A stretch of 64,000 nucleotides of DNA, taken from the NCBI RefSeq assembly GCF_001425625.1, contig NZ_LMCP01000012.1, forward strand, positions 64,620 to 128,619, written 5' to 3'. Shown one piece after another: positions 1 to 8,616 of this stretch. The notes under the pieces were generated by a model. That model was given only the letters and a program-made list of their open reading frames with translations, was not told the DNA's origin and ran no database searches. Source of the DNA: Mesorhizobium sp. Root102 (GTDB lineage Bacteria > Pseudomonadota > Alphaproteobacteria > Rhizobiales > Rhizobiaceae). The position numbers were made by a program, and so were the translations under genes. Numbering within the stretch: the stretch's first letter is position 1; every line of letters begins with the position of its first letter.

Positions 1-2
1 TC

Positions 3-548
3 GACGAGATCGCCCGGCTTTCCCAAAACTGGCGCGGCGACCGCATCGTCAAGCGCTGGGAGATGGGCTTTCTCAACCGCCCGTTCGCCGATCATCTCGG
101 CATCGACATGCGCCGTTTCGTGCTGCATGGCCCCGATGGCGAGCTGGTCGCTTTGCTTGACTTCGATCCGCTGTTTGCCGACGGCAAGGTCATCGGCTAC
201 ACCACCGCCTTCAAGCGCAAGCACATCGATGCCTCGCCGCATGCCGAAATCGGCCTGACCAAATTCGCCGTCGACCGTTTTCGCGAAGAGGGCATCTCGG
301 CTGTCACGCTCGGCCTGTCGCCGCTCGTCGACATCGACCCAAGCGGCTTTTCCGAAAGCGATTTCTGGCGCAACACCTTCCAGCGCGCCTACGACTCGCC
401 ATGGGTCAACCGGCGCAGGTTCAACCTGCAGGGCCAGGCTGCATTCAAGCGCCGCTTCCATGGTGTCGAGGAGCCGGTCTACATCGCCTTCCGCAAAGGG
501 ACGTATGTCGAGATGCTGGGGCTGCTGCGGCTGGTCAAGGCGATTTGA
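3..548 (+). CDS. DUF2156 (phosphatidylglycerol lysyltransferase C-terminal-like) protein, 5' truncated by window edge
   Basis: The frame is open from the first complete codon of the window, so the gene begins upstream and only its last ~181 codons are seen. The visible protein resembles the C-terminal GNAT-fold half of DUF2156 / bacterial lysyl-phosphatidylglycerol synthase proteins: it has the run GFLNRPFADHLGIDMRRFVL, a central strand-turn 'DPLFADGKVIGYTTAFKR', and the late 'RRFNLQGQAAFKRRF' segment that lies near the end of these proteins. In the family this domain moves an aminoacyl group onto a membrane lipid. Membrane helices that would confirm a full MprF-like protein would be upstream and cannot be seen, so the substrate is unknown. 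An internal ATG at 63 is unlikely to be the true start. Confidence 0.75.
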   Translation, partial: DEIARLSQNWRGDRIVKRWEMGFLNRPFADHLGIDMRRFVLHGPDGELVALLDFDPLFADGKVIGYTTAFKRKHIDASPHAEIGLTKFAVDRFREEGISAVTLGLSPLVDIDPSGFSESDFWRNTFQRAYDSPWVNRRRFNLQGQAAFKRRFHGVEEPVYIAFRKGTYVEMLGLLRLVKAI

Positions 549-577
549 GGTGGCCTACAGACCTGGGTTCGTCAGGG

Positions 578-1335
<758 letters not shown>

Positions 1336-1339
<4 letters not shown>

Positions 1340-2262
1340 GGCTCTCTCCTCACCAGATTGACGAAGATCTCCTCGAGCGAGCTGTTTTGCGTGTCGATGT
1401 CGCGGAACTGGATGCCGCCGGCCTCGAGATCGCGCATCAGCGAGGCGACGCCGGGCCGCTCGGCCTGGTTGTCATAGGTGTAGGTCAGCTGCCCGCCATC
1501 CGGCGACAGCTCCAGCGCGTAACGCGAGAGCGCTTCCGGAATAGACGTCAACGGGTTGCGCAGTTCCAGCACCAGCCGCTTGCGACCGAGCTTGCGCATC
1601 AGCTCGGCCTTGTTCTCGACCAGGATGATCTCGCCGCGGTTGATGACGCCGACGCGGTCGGCCATCGCCTCGGCTTCCTCGATATAGTGCGTGGTGAGGA
1701 TGATGGTGACGCCATCCTCGCGCAGCCGGCGCACCATCGCCCACATGTCCTGGCGCAGTTCGACATCGACGCCGGCGGTCGGCTCGTCGAGGAACAGGAT
1801 GCGCGGCTCATGCGACAGCGCCTTGGCGATCATCAGCCGGCGCTTCATGCCGCCCGACAGGGTGATCGCCTTGGCGTCCTTCTTGTCCCACAGCGACAGG
1901 TCGCGAAGCACCTTCTCGACAAAGCCATGATTAGCCGGCTTGCCGAACAGGCCACGGCTGTAATTGACCGTCGCCCAGACGCTCTCGAAGGCGTCGATGG
2001 TCAGTTCCTGCGGCACCAAGCCGATCAGGCTGCGCGCGGCGCGATAATCCTTGTTGATGTCGTGGCCGTCGACGGTGACGGTGCCCGACGAGCGGTTGAC
2101 GATGCCGCAGACGATCGAGATCAGCGTCGTCTTGCCGGCGCCGTTGGGCCCGAGCAGCGCAAAGATCTCGCCGCGCTGGATGTCAAGATTGACCTCCTTG
2201 AGCGCGGTGAAGCCGGTGGCGTAGGTCTTGGAGACCCCAGAAATGGACAGGATGGAGGGCAT
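1336..2262 (-). CDS. ABC transporter ATP-binding protein (YadG-like)
   Basis: A 308-residue ABC ATPase. Visible motifs are Walker [10 protein letters not shown]-loop 'LVPQE', signature [15 protein letters not shown], Walker B '[12 protein letters not shown]' and the H-loop 'TTHYIEEAE'. The signature and the '[12 protein letters not shown]' run match the YadG subgroup best. The C-terminal ~80 residues are the extra domain common in exporters of this type. The start at 2262 ([14 protein letters not shown]) is chosen because the family begins there; 45 further open codons upstream have no family similarity. It overlaps the permease gene by four bases. Confidence 0.92.
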
Positions 2263-2508
2263 GGCTGAAAACGGCTGCTTGAAAGAGGTCCCCTGATATA
2301 GGCCGAATGTCAGTGCATGCAACCGCAAGTCAATGCCGCTGCTGACAGTTCTCGACAATCGTGGGGACGCGCAGGAGATCGAAGATCTGGGGCGCATTCG
2401 CGGACACCCGTGGCGACGTGCCGGACACCGGCGCAGAGGCTGAGCACATCACGCTGGCGTCATATTGGCAGGGCGCTGCGGCGTTCCGCCTCGCGGCGGG
2501 ACGCCGCT

Positions 2509-2537
2509 TTGACCAGACCCGGCTTGCGCCCTATCCT
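2509..2537 (+). promoter_or_regulatory. candidate sigma-70 promoter for cioAB
   Basis: TTGACC at 2509-2514, 17 bases, then TATCCT at 2532-2537, 29 bases before the cioA start. This is a reasonable housekeeping-type promoter for this lineage. The rest of 2263-2508, between the divergent ABC and cio genes, shows no other gene or repeat. An FNR/FixK box (TTGATN4ATCAA) was looked for by eye and not seen. Confidence 0.4.
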
Positions 2538-2566
2538 TCAACCATAAGAAGCAGCTGGAGCCCACC

Positions 2567-3928
2567 ATGGACCCGCTCATCCTGTCGCGCATGCAATTCG
2601 GCGCGAATATTTCGTTCCATATATTGTTTCCGACGATCACCATTGCGCTTGGCTGGGTGCTGCTGTTCTTCAAGCTGCGCTACAACGCCACCGGCGATTC
2701 CGCCTGGATACGTGCGTATTTCACCTGGGTGAAGGTGTTCGCACTGTCCTTCGCCATGGGCGTGGTTACCGGCGTCACCATGAGCTTCCAGTTCGGCACC
2801 AACTGGCCGGGTTACATGGAAAAGGTCGGCAACATCGCCGGGCCGCTGCTGGCCTACGAGATCCTCACCGCCTTCTTCCTCGAAGCCGCCTTCCTAGGCA
2901 TCATGCTGTTCGGCTTCCGCCGCGTCTCCAACCGCATCCACACGCTGGCGACGGTGCTGGTCGCCGGCGGCACGACCGTCTCGGCCTTCTGGATCATCGC
3001 GCTCAATTCCTGGATGCAGACACCGGCCGGCTTCGAGATCCGCGACGGCGTGGCGCATGCCGTCGACTGGTGGGCGATCGTCTTCAACCCGTCGATGCCC
3101 TACCGGTTGGTCCATATGCTGCTGGCCTCCGGCCTCACGGTGTCGTTCCTGATCGCCGGGCTGTCGGCGCTGCGCTATCTCACCGGCGACCGCTCGGAAT
3201 CGATGTGGAAGGCGCTGCGCACCGGCGTCTTCACCGCGGCGATCCTGATCCCGATCCAGATCTTTGCCGGCGACCAGCATGGTCTTAACACGCTGGAGCA
3301 TCAGCCGCAGAAGATCGCCGCGATGGAGGCCAACTGGAACACCGGCCCCAACGTGCCGCTCGTGCTCTTCGCCCTCCCCGACGAGGCGGCCAAGGAAAAC
3401 AGGTTCGAGATCGCCATTCCCGACGGCGCCAGCCTGGTGCTGCGGCATTCGACCAGCGGGGTGGTGCCGGGGCTGAACGACTACCCCGGCAACCATCCGC
3501 CTGTCTTCCCGGTGTTCTGGGGTTTCCGCATCATGGTCGGCACCGGCATCCTGATGCTGATCGTCTCATGGTCGGCGGCCTACTTCCTCAAGCGCCGGCA
3601 CAGCCTGCCGAAGCCGCTCGCCTTGCTGATGGTGCCGATGGCGCTGTCGGGCTGGCTGGCGACGCTGGCCGGCTGGTACACCACCGAAATCGGGCGCCAG
3701 CCCTGGCTGGTGACGGGCGTGCTGAAAACCGCCGACGCGGTCGGCCCGGTGGCCGGCAGCCATGTCGCGCTGACGCTGGCCATCTATCTCATTCTCTACG
3801 TGCTTTTGCTGATCGCCTATCTCGGCGTGTTGGTGCACCTGGCGCTGAAGGCGGCGAAGGACGGCGATTCATCGCCGCTGCCGGGCGTGATGAAGACGGC
3901 CATGTCGCAACCGGCAGCTGGCGAGTAG
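2567..3928 (+). CDS. cioA: cyanide-insensitive cytochrome bd-type quinol oxidase subunit I
   Basis: Subunit I of a bd-type terminal oxidase, which oxidises ubiquinol and reduces oxygen to water at the inner membrane. The 453-residue protein starts MDPLILSRMQFGANISFH, with the heme-ligand His of the first helix, and has nine or so transmembrane segments. It also has 'FGTNWPGYMEKVGNIAGPLL' and the late GWYTTEIGRQPW motif. The Q-loop region after 'GDQHGLNTLEHQPQKIAAME' is short, which in this family marks the CioA (cyanide-insensitive) type rather than classical CydA. A GGAG lies upstream of the ATG. The cioB gene follows after 10 bases. Confidence 0.93.
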   Translation: MDPLILSRMQFGANISFHILFPTITIALGWVLLFFKLRYNATGDSAWIRAYFTWVKVFALSFAMGVVTGVTMSFQFGTNWPGYMEKVGNIAGPLLAYEILTAFFLEAAFLGIMLFGFRRVSNRIHTLATVLVAGGTTVSAFWIIALNSWMQTPAGFEIRDGVAHAVDWWAIVFNPSMPYRLVHMLLASGLTVSFLIAGLSALRYLTGDRSESMWKALRTGVFTAAILIPIQIFAGDQHGLNTLEHQPQKIAAMEANWNTGPNVPLVLFALPDEAAKENRFEIAIPDGASLVLRHSTSGVVPGLNDYPGNHPPVFPVFWGFRIMVGTGILMLIVSWSAAYFLKRRHSLPKPLALLMVPMALSGWLATLAGWYTTEIGRQPWLVTGVLKTADAVGPVAGSHVALTLAIYLILYVLLLIAYLGVLVHLALKAAKDGDSSPLPGVMKTAMSQPAAGE

Positions 3929-3938
3929 GAGAAGAAAA

Positions 3939-4943
3939 ATGAGCTTCGACTGGCCGACCGCACTCCCCCTCATCTTCGCCGGCCTGATGGGCCTCGCCAT
4001 CCTGATCTACGTCATTCTCGACGGTTTCGATCTCGGCATCGGCATCCTGTTCGCCGCCGCCGAAGATGCCGAACAGGACACGATGATTGCCGCGATCGGT
4101 CCGTTCTGGGACGCCAACGAAACCTGGCTGGTGCTGGCCGTCGGTCTGCTCCTGGTCGCCTTCCCGCTGGCGCACGGCGTCATCCTGACCGCGCTCTACA
4201 TTCCAGTCTTCGTGCTGCTGGTCGGGCTGATCCTGCGCGGCGTCGCCTTCGATTTCCGCGCCAAGGTGCCGACCGAGCGCAAACACCGCTGGAACCGCAT
4301 TTTCTTCCTCGGTTCCATCATCGCTTCGCTGGCGCAGGGCTACATGCTGGGCGTCTATGTGCTCGGCCTCGATGTCGGCTTCGGCGGCATGGCGTTCGGC
4401 GTGCTGGTGGCGTTCTGCCTTGCCGCCGCCTACGCGGCGATGGGCGCGGCCTGGGTGATCTACAAGACCGAAGGCGAGTTGCAGAAGAAGGCGGTGCGCT
4501 GGCTGCGCACCGCACTTGTGCTGACCGCGCTCGGCATGGCGGCGGTGTCGCTGGCGACGCCGTTCGCCAGCCCGCGCATCTTCGACAAATGGTTCGTCTG
4601 GCCTCAAATGCTCTATCTGTCGCCGCTGCCGATCCTGTCGGCGCTGCTGTTCGGCTGGCTGTGGCGGCAGACCTTCCACCTGCCGAAACCCGGCGACCGC
4701 CATTCGCTGACGCCGTTCCTGACGCTGGCCGCCATCTTCGCGCTCGGCTTTGCCGGACTGGCGTGGTCGTTCTATCCGTTCGTGGTGCCGAACAAGCTGA
4801 CCATCTGGCAGGCGGCCTCGGCGACCGAAAGCCTGGCCATCATCCTGGCCGGCACCGTCGTCGTGCTGCCCGTCATCATCTTCTATTCGTTCTATGCCTA
4901 CCGGGTGTTTGGCGGGAAGGCGACGGATTTGACGTATGATTGA
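3939..4943 (+). CDS. cioB: cyanide-insensitive cytochrome bd-type quinol oxidase subunit II
   Basis: Subunit II (334 residues) of the same oxidase. It shows the N-terminal 'DGFDLGIGILF', 'GPFWDANETWLV' and 'RGVAFDFRAK' motifs of CydB/CioB and about eight membrane helices. AGGAGAA lies eight bases before the ATG. It directly follows cioA, so the two form an operon. No small CydX-like frame and no cydDC genes lie downstream, as is usual for Cio operons. Confidence 0.93.
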   Translation: MSFDWPTALPLIFAGLMGLAILIYVILDGFDLGIGILFAAAEDAEQDTMIAAIGPFWDANETWLVLAVGLLLVAFPLAHGVILTALYIPVFVLLVGLILRGVAFDFRAKVPTERKHRWNRIFFLGSIIASLAQGYMLGVYVLGLDVGFGGMAFGVLVAFCLAAAYAAMGAAWVIYKTEGELQKKAVRWLRTALVLTALGMAAVSLATPFASPRIFDKWFVWPQMLYLSPLPILSALLFGWLWRQTFHLPKPGDRHSLTPFLTLAAIFALGFAGLAWSFYPFVVPNKLTIWQAASATESLAIILAGTVVVLPVIIFYSFYAYRVFGGKATDLTYD

Positions 4944-5036
4944 GAAAAGGTCAGGTGGGGACGGCAGCAGCTACGGTTCCTTCGATGGGGCGTCGTCGCC
5001 CTTCGCACACCCCCACCCCCGCTCCTCGCACTCAGC

Positions 5037-5768
5037 TCAGTTGCTCGCCGCCAGCACCAGCACCGGCTTTTCGCTGTACAGCGCCGGGAACAGCGCTTTC
5101 AGGTTCGCCACCTTGGGCAGGTCATTGTAGACGATGTAGGGATAGGTCGGGTTCAGCGTCAGGAAATCCTGATGATAATTCTCGGCCGGATAGAAGGTCT
5201 TGCCGGTTTCCAGCGTGGTGACGATCGGCTCCGGGAACACCTTGGCCTTGTCGAGCTGGGCGATGTAGCTCTGCGCGATCTTCTTTTGCGCATCGTTTTC
5301 GGCAAAGATCGTCGAGCGGTACTGCGTGCCGGAGTCCGGACCCTGGAAATTCAGCTGGGTCGGGTTGTGGGCGACCGAGAAATAGACCTGCAGCAGCTGG
5401 CCATAAGTGACTTTCGACGGATCGTAGGTGATCTCGACGGATTCGGCATGCCCGGTGCGGCCCGAGCCGACCGTCTCGTAGACGGCGGTGTCCTTGTCGC
5501 CGCCGGTGTAGCCGGAGACGGCCCTGGTCACGCCCTTGACGTGCTGAAAGACGCCCTGCACGCCCCAGAAGCAGCCGCCGGCGAAGATTGCCTTTTCGCT
5601 GCCGGCAGCCGCCTTTTCGTCCAAAGCCGGCGGCGGGATCTTCACCGCGTCCTCGGCCGAAACCGCCGGCGTCAACCAGAAGGCGGCGCCCGCTGCGGCA
5701 AGCGCAAGCGCGGCGAGAGCGCCTTTGACAAAGCCGAACGAACGGTTTGGAATCTTGATGTCGGTCAT
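5037..5768 (-). CDS. msrA: exported peptide-methionine (S)-S-oxide reductase MsrA, single-cysteine form
   Basis: Reduces methionine-S-sulfoxide in proteins. The catalytic motif GGCFWG lies at about residues 64-69, with 'GYTGG', 'TGHAESVEI', 'NPTQLNFQGPDSGTQYRS' and 'AENYHQDF' all conserved. At 243 residues it is longer than cytosolic MsrA because of an N-terminal ~38-residue extension: basic residues, a hydrophobic stretch, then AVSA before the acidic mature start. This reads as a Sec signal peptide or membrane anchor, so the enzyme is probably periplasmic. The catalytic Cys is the only cysteine in the protein; there is no resolving Cys, so it must be recycled by an external thiol. The start at 5768 has AGGAG upstream. 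It lies 110 bases downstream of a Met-rich exported peptide on the same strand. Confidence 0.93.
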   Translation of the reverse strand: MTDIKIPNRSFGFVKGALAALALAAAGAAFWLTPAVSAEDAVKIPPPALDEKAAAGSEKAIFAGGCFWGVQGVFQHVKGVTRAVSGYTGGDKDTAVYETVGSGRTGHAESVEITYDPSKVTYGQLLQVYFSVAHNPTQLNFQGPDSGTQYRSTIFAENDAQKKIAQSYIAQLDKAKVFPEPIVTTLETGKTFYPAENYHQDFLTLNPTYPYIVYNDLPKVANLKALFPALYSEKPVLVLAASN

Positions 5769-5878
5769 GGCTGCACTCCTGTGGCTTCCATTGGGATCAG
5801 TCTATTGCATCAGCTACGGCGGCGCGACGCACGAGTTGCGGCACGGGCTCACATTCGCGTGCGTCGCGGGCAGCCAGC

Positions 5879-6181
5879 CTAGTTTGCCGGTTTCATGGCA
5901 TCCGTTGCCGGTTTCATCGCGTCAGCCGCCGGTTTCATGGCGTCAGCCGCCGGCTTCATGGAATTGGTGGCCATCGGGTCGGCAGGCTTCATCGCGTCGG
6001 TCGCCGGCTTCATGGCGTCTGCGGCAGGCTTCATCGCATCGGCGGCCGGTTTCATGGCATTGGCAGCGGGCTTCATCGCATTGGTCGCATCGTCGGCACG
6101 GGCGATGCCGCCGGCAAGCAGCGCCGTCGAGCACAGAGCGAGAGCGAGTGCCGGCAGCGTCAGGCGGGACAGTATAGTCAT
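5879..6181 (-). CDS. exported methionine-rich heptad-repeat peptide
   Basis: A 100-residue protein with a clear signal peptide (about residues 1-29, ending GGIARA) and a ~71-residue mature part made almost entirely of the repeat AMKPA(A/T)D. Ten of the ~71 mature residues are methionine, spaced mostly every seven residues, with one interruption (DPMATNS) in the middle. There is no cysteine and no known domain. It is encoded between an exported CxxC thioredoxin-fold protein (upstream) and an exported MsrA (downstream), all on the minus strand. Methionine-rich periplasmic peptides next to a methionine sulfoxide reductase are known in hypochlorite defence (the MRP/YedY1 pair); the same role here is inference. 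Confidence 0.75.
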   Translation of the reverse strand: MTILSRLTLPALALALCSTALLAGGIARADDATNAMKPAANAMKPAADAMKPAADAMKPATDAMKPADPMATNSMKPAADAMKPAADAMKPATDAMKPAN

Positions 6182-6283
6182 GATGGTCTCCTTGGGGTTG
6201 GTCGTTGAAGGCGCGCCCTCTTGGCGGCCGTGCTATGCGGTGCCGCGCGTGCGGCGTTGCGCAATCTCTTGTTGAAGCGTGAT

Positions 6284-6976
6284 CTAGTTTGTCGCGGCGG
6301 CCAGGATCGGTCCGCCACTGGGCGACTGGACGAGCACGGCCGTGCTCAGGCCGTCCGAAGCTGACGGCAGATCCAGCGCCGTGGCGTCGCCGGTCCAGCT
6401 GCCGAGTTTCTTGAGCGCATGCACGACATTGGCGTGCGGCAGGGTGCGGCCGGAGTTCTCGCCGCGTGCCACCGGCACCTCGACGACGCCCTTGGCGTAG
6501 CGCACCAGCCAGACATCAGCCTTACCGCCAGGTGCGGCGCCGGCGCCGATGCTGACCTTGCCGCCATCGAGCGACAGCGACGGGCCGCTGGTGCGGCCAG
6601 TGCTTGCGATCAGGTTCTGGATCTCGCCGGGTGCGGCGCCGACGACATCGGCATGGCCGTTGACCACCACCTGCGGCGTGAACGGGCCGTCATGGCCGAG
6701 CGGCGGCTCGTAAGTAACCTGGCGCTGGGTGAATTCCTGGCGGCCGAAAATGTCCTTCCAGCCGAGATAGTCCCAGTAGGTGACGTTGAACGACAGCGCC
6801 AGCACGCCGGGCTGGTCCTTGACCTTGATCAGATTGGCGTTGGCCGGCGGGCAGGACGAGCAGCCCTGGCTGGTGAACAGCTCGACCACGGTGAGCGGCT
6901 GGGCGGCCGCCGCACCGAGCGACACTGCCAGCGCAAGCGCGCAAAGGCTGGACACTGTGACGAGTTTGCAGGACAT
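6284..6976 (-). CDS. exported DUF1223 thioredoxin-fold protein
   Basis: A 230-residue member of the DUF1223 family. It has a signal peptide (residues 1 to ~24, ending GAAAAQ), then the strand 'LTVVELFTSQGCSSCPPAN' with a thioredoxin-like CxxC. 'LSFNVTYWDYLGWKDIF' and 'TPQVVVNGHADVVG' (the cis-Pro region of the fold) follow. Its biochemical function is not established. The start at 6976 (MSCKLVTV) is chosen for the signal peptide; a further 113 open codons upstream read through a repeat element and are not coding. It is first in a same-strand run with the Met-rich peptide and msrA, so a redox partnership is plausible but unproven. Confidence 0.85.
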   Translation of the reverse strand: MSCKLVTVSSLCALALAVSLGAAAAQPLTVVELFTSQGCSSCPPANANLIKVKDQPGVLALSFNVTYWDYLGWKDIFGRQEFTQRQVTYEPPLGHDGPFTPQVVVNGHADVVGAAPGEIQNLIASTGRTSGPSLSLDGGKVSIGAGAAPGGKADVWLVRYAKGVVEVPVARGENSGRTLPHANVVHALKKLGSWTGDATALDLPSASDGLSTAVLVQSPSGGPILAAATN

Positions 6977-7124
6977 GGCTTGCTCCGTGGGCGGCGGCGC
7001 CTGGATGCACCGCTCATGTCCCCACTTCGCCGCCGCCCGCTGCTTCGTTACAGCGCTCACCGGTTTGTGATCGGGTTCGTCGCTTTGCAGCGGTGGAGAT
7101 CGGCACCAGCCGTCGCGACAGGCT

Positions 7125-7330
7125 AATCTCACCCCTCGAGGGGTGAGAGATGTCCGGCAGGACAGAGGGGGCGCCGTAGAGCACCAACAAAGCCGCTGTA
7201 GGGGCCGTCGAGCAACGATAGAATGATGGTCAGATCGGTCAGAGAAAGTGGGAGACGGATATGGCAAAGCCGGCGGGGCAGCGCCCCCCTCTGGCCTGCC
7301 GGCCATCTCCCCCACATGTGGGGAGATCGG
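7125..7330. repeat. inverted pair of family A palindromic repeats
   Basis: Two oppositely oriented copies, 7125-7175 and 7280-7330, around a ~100-base spacer. Each has a G-rich/C-rich palindrome (for example ATCTCCCCCACATGTGGGGA at 7303-7322, with an imperfect centre) and a 'GCCGGCAGGCCAGAGGGGG'-like arm. The same unit recurs at 17.7, 21.7, 50.0, 52.9, 59.2 and 61.0 kb. The 6977-7342 gap holds nothing else recognisable. Confidence 0.8.
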
Positions 7331-7342
7331 CCGCTTCAGCGT

Positions 7343-8455
7343 CTACTGCGTCAGCCGTGTGTTGTTGGGCCGCTTGTTGAAGTCGCACCTGCCGGTCACG
7401 TTGTAGAAGAAGTCGGCGTTGCTGACAGGCGCCGGGACCTTGTTGCCGCCGTCTTCCCAGGCCTGGTAGCCTGTCGCGCCGCAAGGCACGAGGCCGAAAA
7501 TATCAACGATCTGGCCGGTCGCGACCTCGGCCGGAGCGACGTCCTTGCTTATCGAGCTGTAGAGCCGATTGGACGTGGCTGGATCGTTCGACATGAGTTT
7601 CGTTGGCTGGGGTGGTTTTGCCGTGGCGGCGGACGGAACGTCCATCTGCAGATAGAGGCCGGCCATCTGGCTGACGTTGACTGACGCACCGGCGGCGTTG
7701 CCAGCAGACATCGTGTCAACACAGTAATATTTCGTAAGGAATTTGTCGGTCTGGATCACCGCTCCGGCGGGCGTGTTCGAGTCGACGAGCTTGCAGACCT
7801 GCTTCTGGGCCAACGTGGTGACGGTCTTGCCGGCTGAATCGGTGGTGATGACGTTGACGGTGGTGGTGCCGTAGCCTTTCGGATCGCCGGTTTTGCCATA
7901 TGTATAATCGATCGTCATCAGCGGCTTGCCCGCCGCCGCACCGAACATCGTGCCGTAGAGGGTCATTTTCTTGTTCCAGTAACCCGACACGCCGGTGACC
8001 TTGAAGGTCGCCTCCACCAGCGCCGGCGTCTTGCTCACCGCCGACGAGACGCCGACCGACACCGTGGGAATCCTGGCGATCTGCATGAACACGGTCGGCA
8101 TGTCGAAACTCGCCGTGGCCTGCGCGGTAGCGGTGCCGTTGGCGCTGACGTCGAAACTGTTCAGCGTCGCGTTGCCCCGACCACCGTTTTCTTTGTAGGT
8201 ATTCTGCAGCACCACCTGGCGCTGCGGCTTCGTCGAGGCCGTGTCCATCGTGGTGATCGACAGGATCGCGGCATCGAGTGCCGCCTGCTCGGCCGACCTG
8301 GTCTGGACCGCCGAGGTGTAGTCGACCGAAAAGCCGACCGCGGTGATCAGCGGAATCATGATGACGATGAGGATCGGCGCAAATGCACCGCTCCTCGAGT
8401 CGATAAACCTGCCTGCAAGCCCCCGCATGCCTTGATCCTTATAGCCGACTATCAC
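7343..8455 (-). CDS. TadE/TadG-like pilus-assembly (Flp) family protein
   Basis: A 370-residue protein with a short basic N-terminus, one N-terminal transmembrane segment (about residues 22-45) and the TadG-type run 'SGAFAPILIVIMIPLITAVG' followed by 'VDYTSAVQTRSAEQAALDAA'. The remaining ~320 residues form an extracytoplasmic region rich in Thr and Ala, with a few late cysteines. Family members are pseudopilins or pilus-assembly proteins of tight-adherence systems, but many rhizobial genomes carry solitary copies like this one. No other tad gene lies nearby. An in-frame ATG nine codons in (MRGLAGRF) is an alternative start. Confidence 0.85.
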   Translation of the reverse strand: MIVGYKDQGMRGLAGRFIDSRSGAFAPILIVIMIPLITAVGFSVDYTSAVQTRSAEQAALDAAILSITTMDTASTKPQRQVVLQNTYKENGGRGNATLNSFDVSANGTATAQATASFDMPTVFMQIARIPTVSVGVSSAVSKTPALVEATFKVTGVSGYWNKKMTLYGTMFGAAAGKPLMTIDYTYGKTGDPKGYGTTTVNVITTDSAGKTVTTLAQKQVCKLVDSNTPAGAVIQTDKFLTKYYCVDTMSAGNAAGASVNVSQMAGLYLQMDVPSAATAKPPQPTKLMSNDPATSNRLYSSISKDVAPAEVATGQIVDIFGLVPCGATGYQAWEDGGNKVPAPVSNADFFYNVTGRCDFNKRPNNTRLTQ

Positions 8456-8616
8456 TACCGGCTAACATGGCACTCCCCAATTATGCTCTAATGGACTTGT
8501 TTAAAATTTATCGACTTTTCGCGAAAAGCGCGAAATACGCGACAAGCGCCGGCGGCGCTTGCTCCGGCAAAGGCGCACCGCTTGCCGCAGCAAGCCGCCC
8601 CTGCTAAACGCGCGCC

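Noticed and set aside
5895..6275. Plus-strand repeat protein opposite the Met-rich peptide
   Set aside because: Its repeat (GFMASAA) is the antisense shadow of the AMKPA repeat; it lacks a signal peptide and ribosome-binding site.
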